The notes beneath the pieces were generated by a model. It saw only the letters and a program-made list of their open reading frames with translations. It had not been told where the DNA came from and did not search any database. A stretch of DNA of 64,000 bases, from NCBI RefSeq assembly GCF_028288225.1, contig NZ_JAQBOC010000007.1:1-64000 (forward strand), written 5' to 3'. A program made the translations under genes and the position numbers. Positions 63,334 through 64,000 of the stretch are shown piece after piece. The DNA comes from Mucilaginibacter sp. GTDB taxonomy: Bacteria; Bacteroidota; Bacteroidia; Sphingobacteriales; Sphingobacteriaceae. Within the stretch, counting starts at the first letter, position 1; every line of letters begins with the position of its first letter.

Positions 63334-64000
63334 ATGTCTGTACAAATAGGAAATATTGATTTAGGTGAATTCCCGCTTTTGCTGGCGCCGATGGAAGATG
63401 TGAGCGATCCTCCTTTCCGTTACGTGTGTAAGCAAAATGGAGCTGATATGATGTACACGGAGTTTATTTCATCCGAAGGGCTGATCCGTGATGCGGCCAA
63501 AAGCCGTCAAAAGCTGGATATTTTTGAATATGAGCGCCCGATAGGCATCCAGATCTTCGGCAGTGATATTGACCACATGCGCGAGGCTACAGAAATAGCC
63601 ACACTTGCCGGGCCCGACCTGATGGATATTAACTATGGCTGCCCCGTAAAACAGGTAGCATGCCGCGGCGCAGGTGCAAGCTTGTTGCAGGATATTGACA
63701 AAATGGTGGCTATGACCAAAGCGGTAGTTGAGGCCACGCACTTGCCGGTTACTGTAAAAACCAGGCTCGGCTGGGACGATAACACCAAAAACGTATATGA
63801 AGTTGCCGAGCGCCTGCAGGATGTAGGTATAAAAGCGCTCACCATCCACGGGCGCACCCGCTCGCAGATGTACAAAGGCGTTGCCGACTGGGCGCTGATC
63901 CGCGAAATAAAAAAGAATCCGAGGATTGAAATCCCCATTTTTGGGAATGGTGATATTGATTCGCCCCAAAAGGCGGCTGAATGGCGTATGGAATTTGGTG
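63334..64000 (+). CDS. dusB: tRNA-dihydrouridine synthase (truncated by window edge)
   Basis: Direct translation from ATG 63334: MSVQIGNIDLGEFPLLLAPMEDVSDPPFRYVCKQNGADMMYTEF...GPDLMDINYGCPVKQVACRGAGASLLQD. Confidence 0.95.
   Translation, partial: MSVQIGNIDLGEFPLLLAPMEDVSDPPFRYVCKQNGADMMYTEFISSEGLIRDAAKSRQKLDIFEYERPIGIQIFGSDIDHMREATEIATLAGPDLMDINYGCPVKQVACRGAGASLLQDIDKMVAMTKAVVEATHLPVTVKTRLGWDDNTKNVYEVAERLQDVGIKALTIHGRTRSQMYKGVADWALIREIKKNPRIEIPIFGNGDIDSPQKAAEWRMEFG

Noticed and set aside
63469-63969. Minus-strand ORF of 166 aa at the right edge
   Set aside because: Antisense to the plus-strand dusB reading frame, which has strong family motifs.

Overview
The window is a Bacteroidota chromosome segment, resembling Mucilaginibacter or other Sphingobacteriaceae in gene content and codon style. 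Its main feature is a ~29 kb accessory island (about 2.0-31.0 kb) carrying an apparently complete extracellular contractile injection system (eCIS; PVC/Afp-like phage-tail-derived particle). The eCIS set comprises a DUF4255 cap, one sheath with an unusual Ala-rich insertion, three tube-like proteins, a DUF5908 peptide, a LysM protein, a VgrG-like spike, gp25, a PAAR-like tip, a J-like baseplate protein, an S74 fibre, a second baseplate protein, a CIS_TMP tape measure and an AAA+ ATPase. A DUF4157 protein and a candidate membrane-active effector flank the structural genes on opposite sides and share a ~39-residue N-terminal motif, which I propose as a cargo or leader signal. The island lies next to tRNA-Arg(CCT). 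Copies of the tRNA 3' end, each with a terminator hairpin, occur at ~2.0 kb, ~31.0 kb and at the intact tRNA (~33.0 kb), consistent with serial integration at this tRNA. No integrase is visible. A high-GC 822-aa orphan ORF sits at the distal end of the island. The remainder is mostly core or housekeeping DNA: metG, LD-carboxypeptidase, a GG-leader peptide, a Crp-MauE-DUF6520 locus with a perfect CRP-type palindrome, a SusC/SusD/DUF1735 locus, PadR-PspC, an outer-membrane beta-barrel receptor with 21-bp-phased upstream repeats, an M14 peptidase, a sigma factor, rplS, a histidine kinase, psd, cdsA, a CPBP protease and dusB. All family assignments come from reading the translations; no searches were run.
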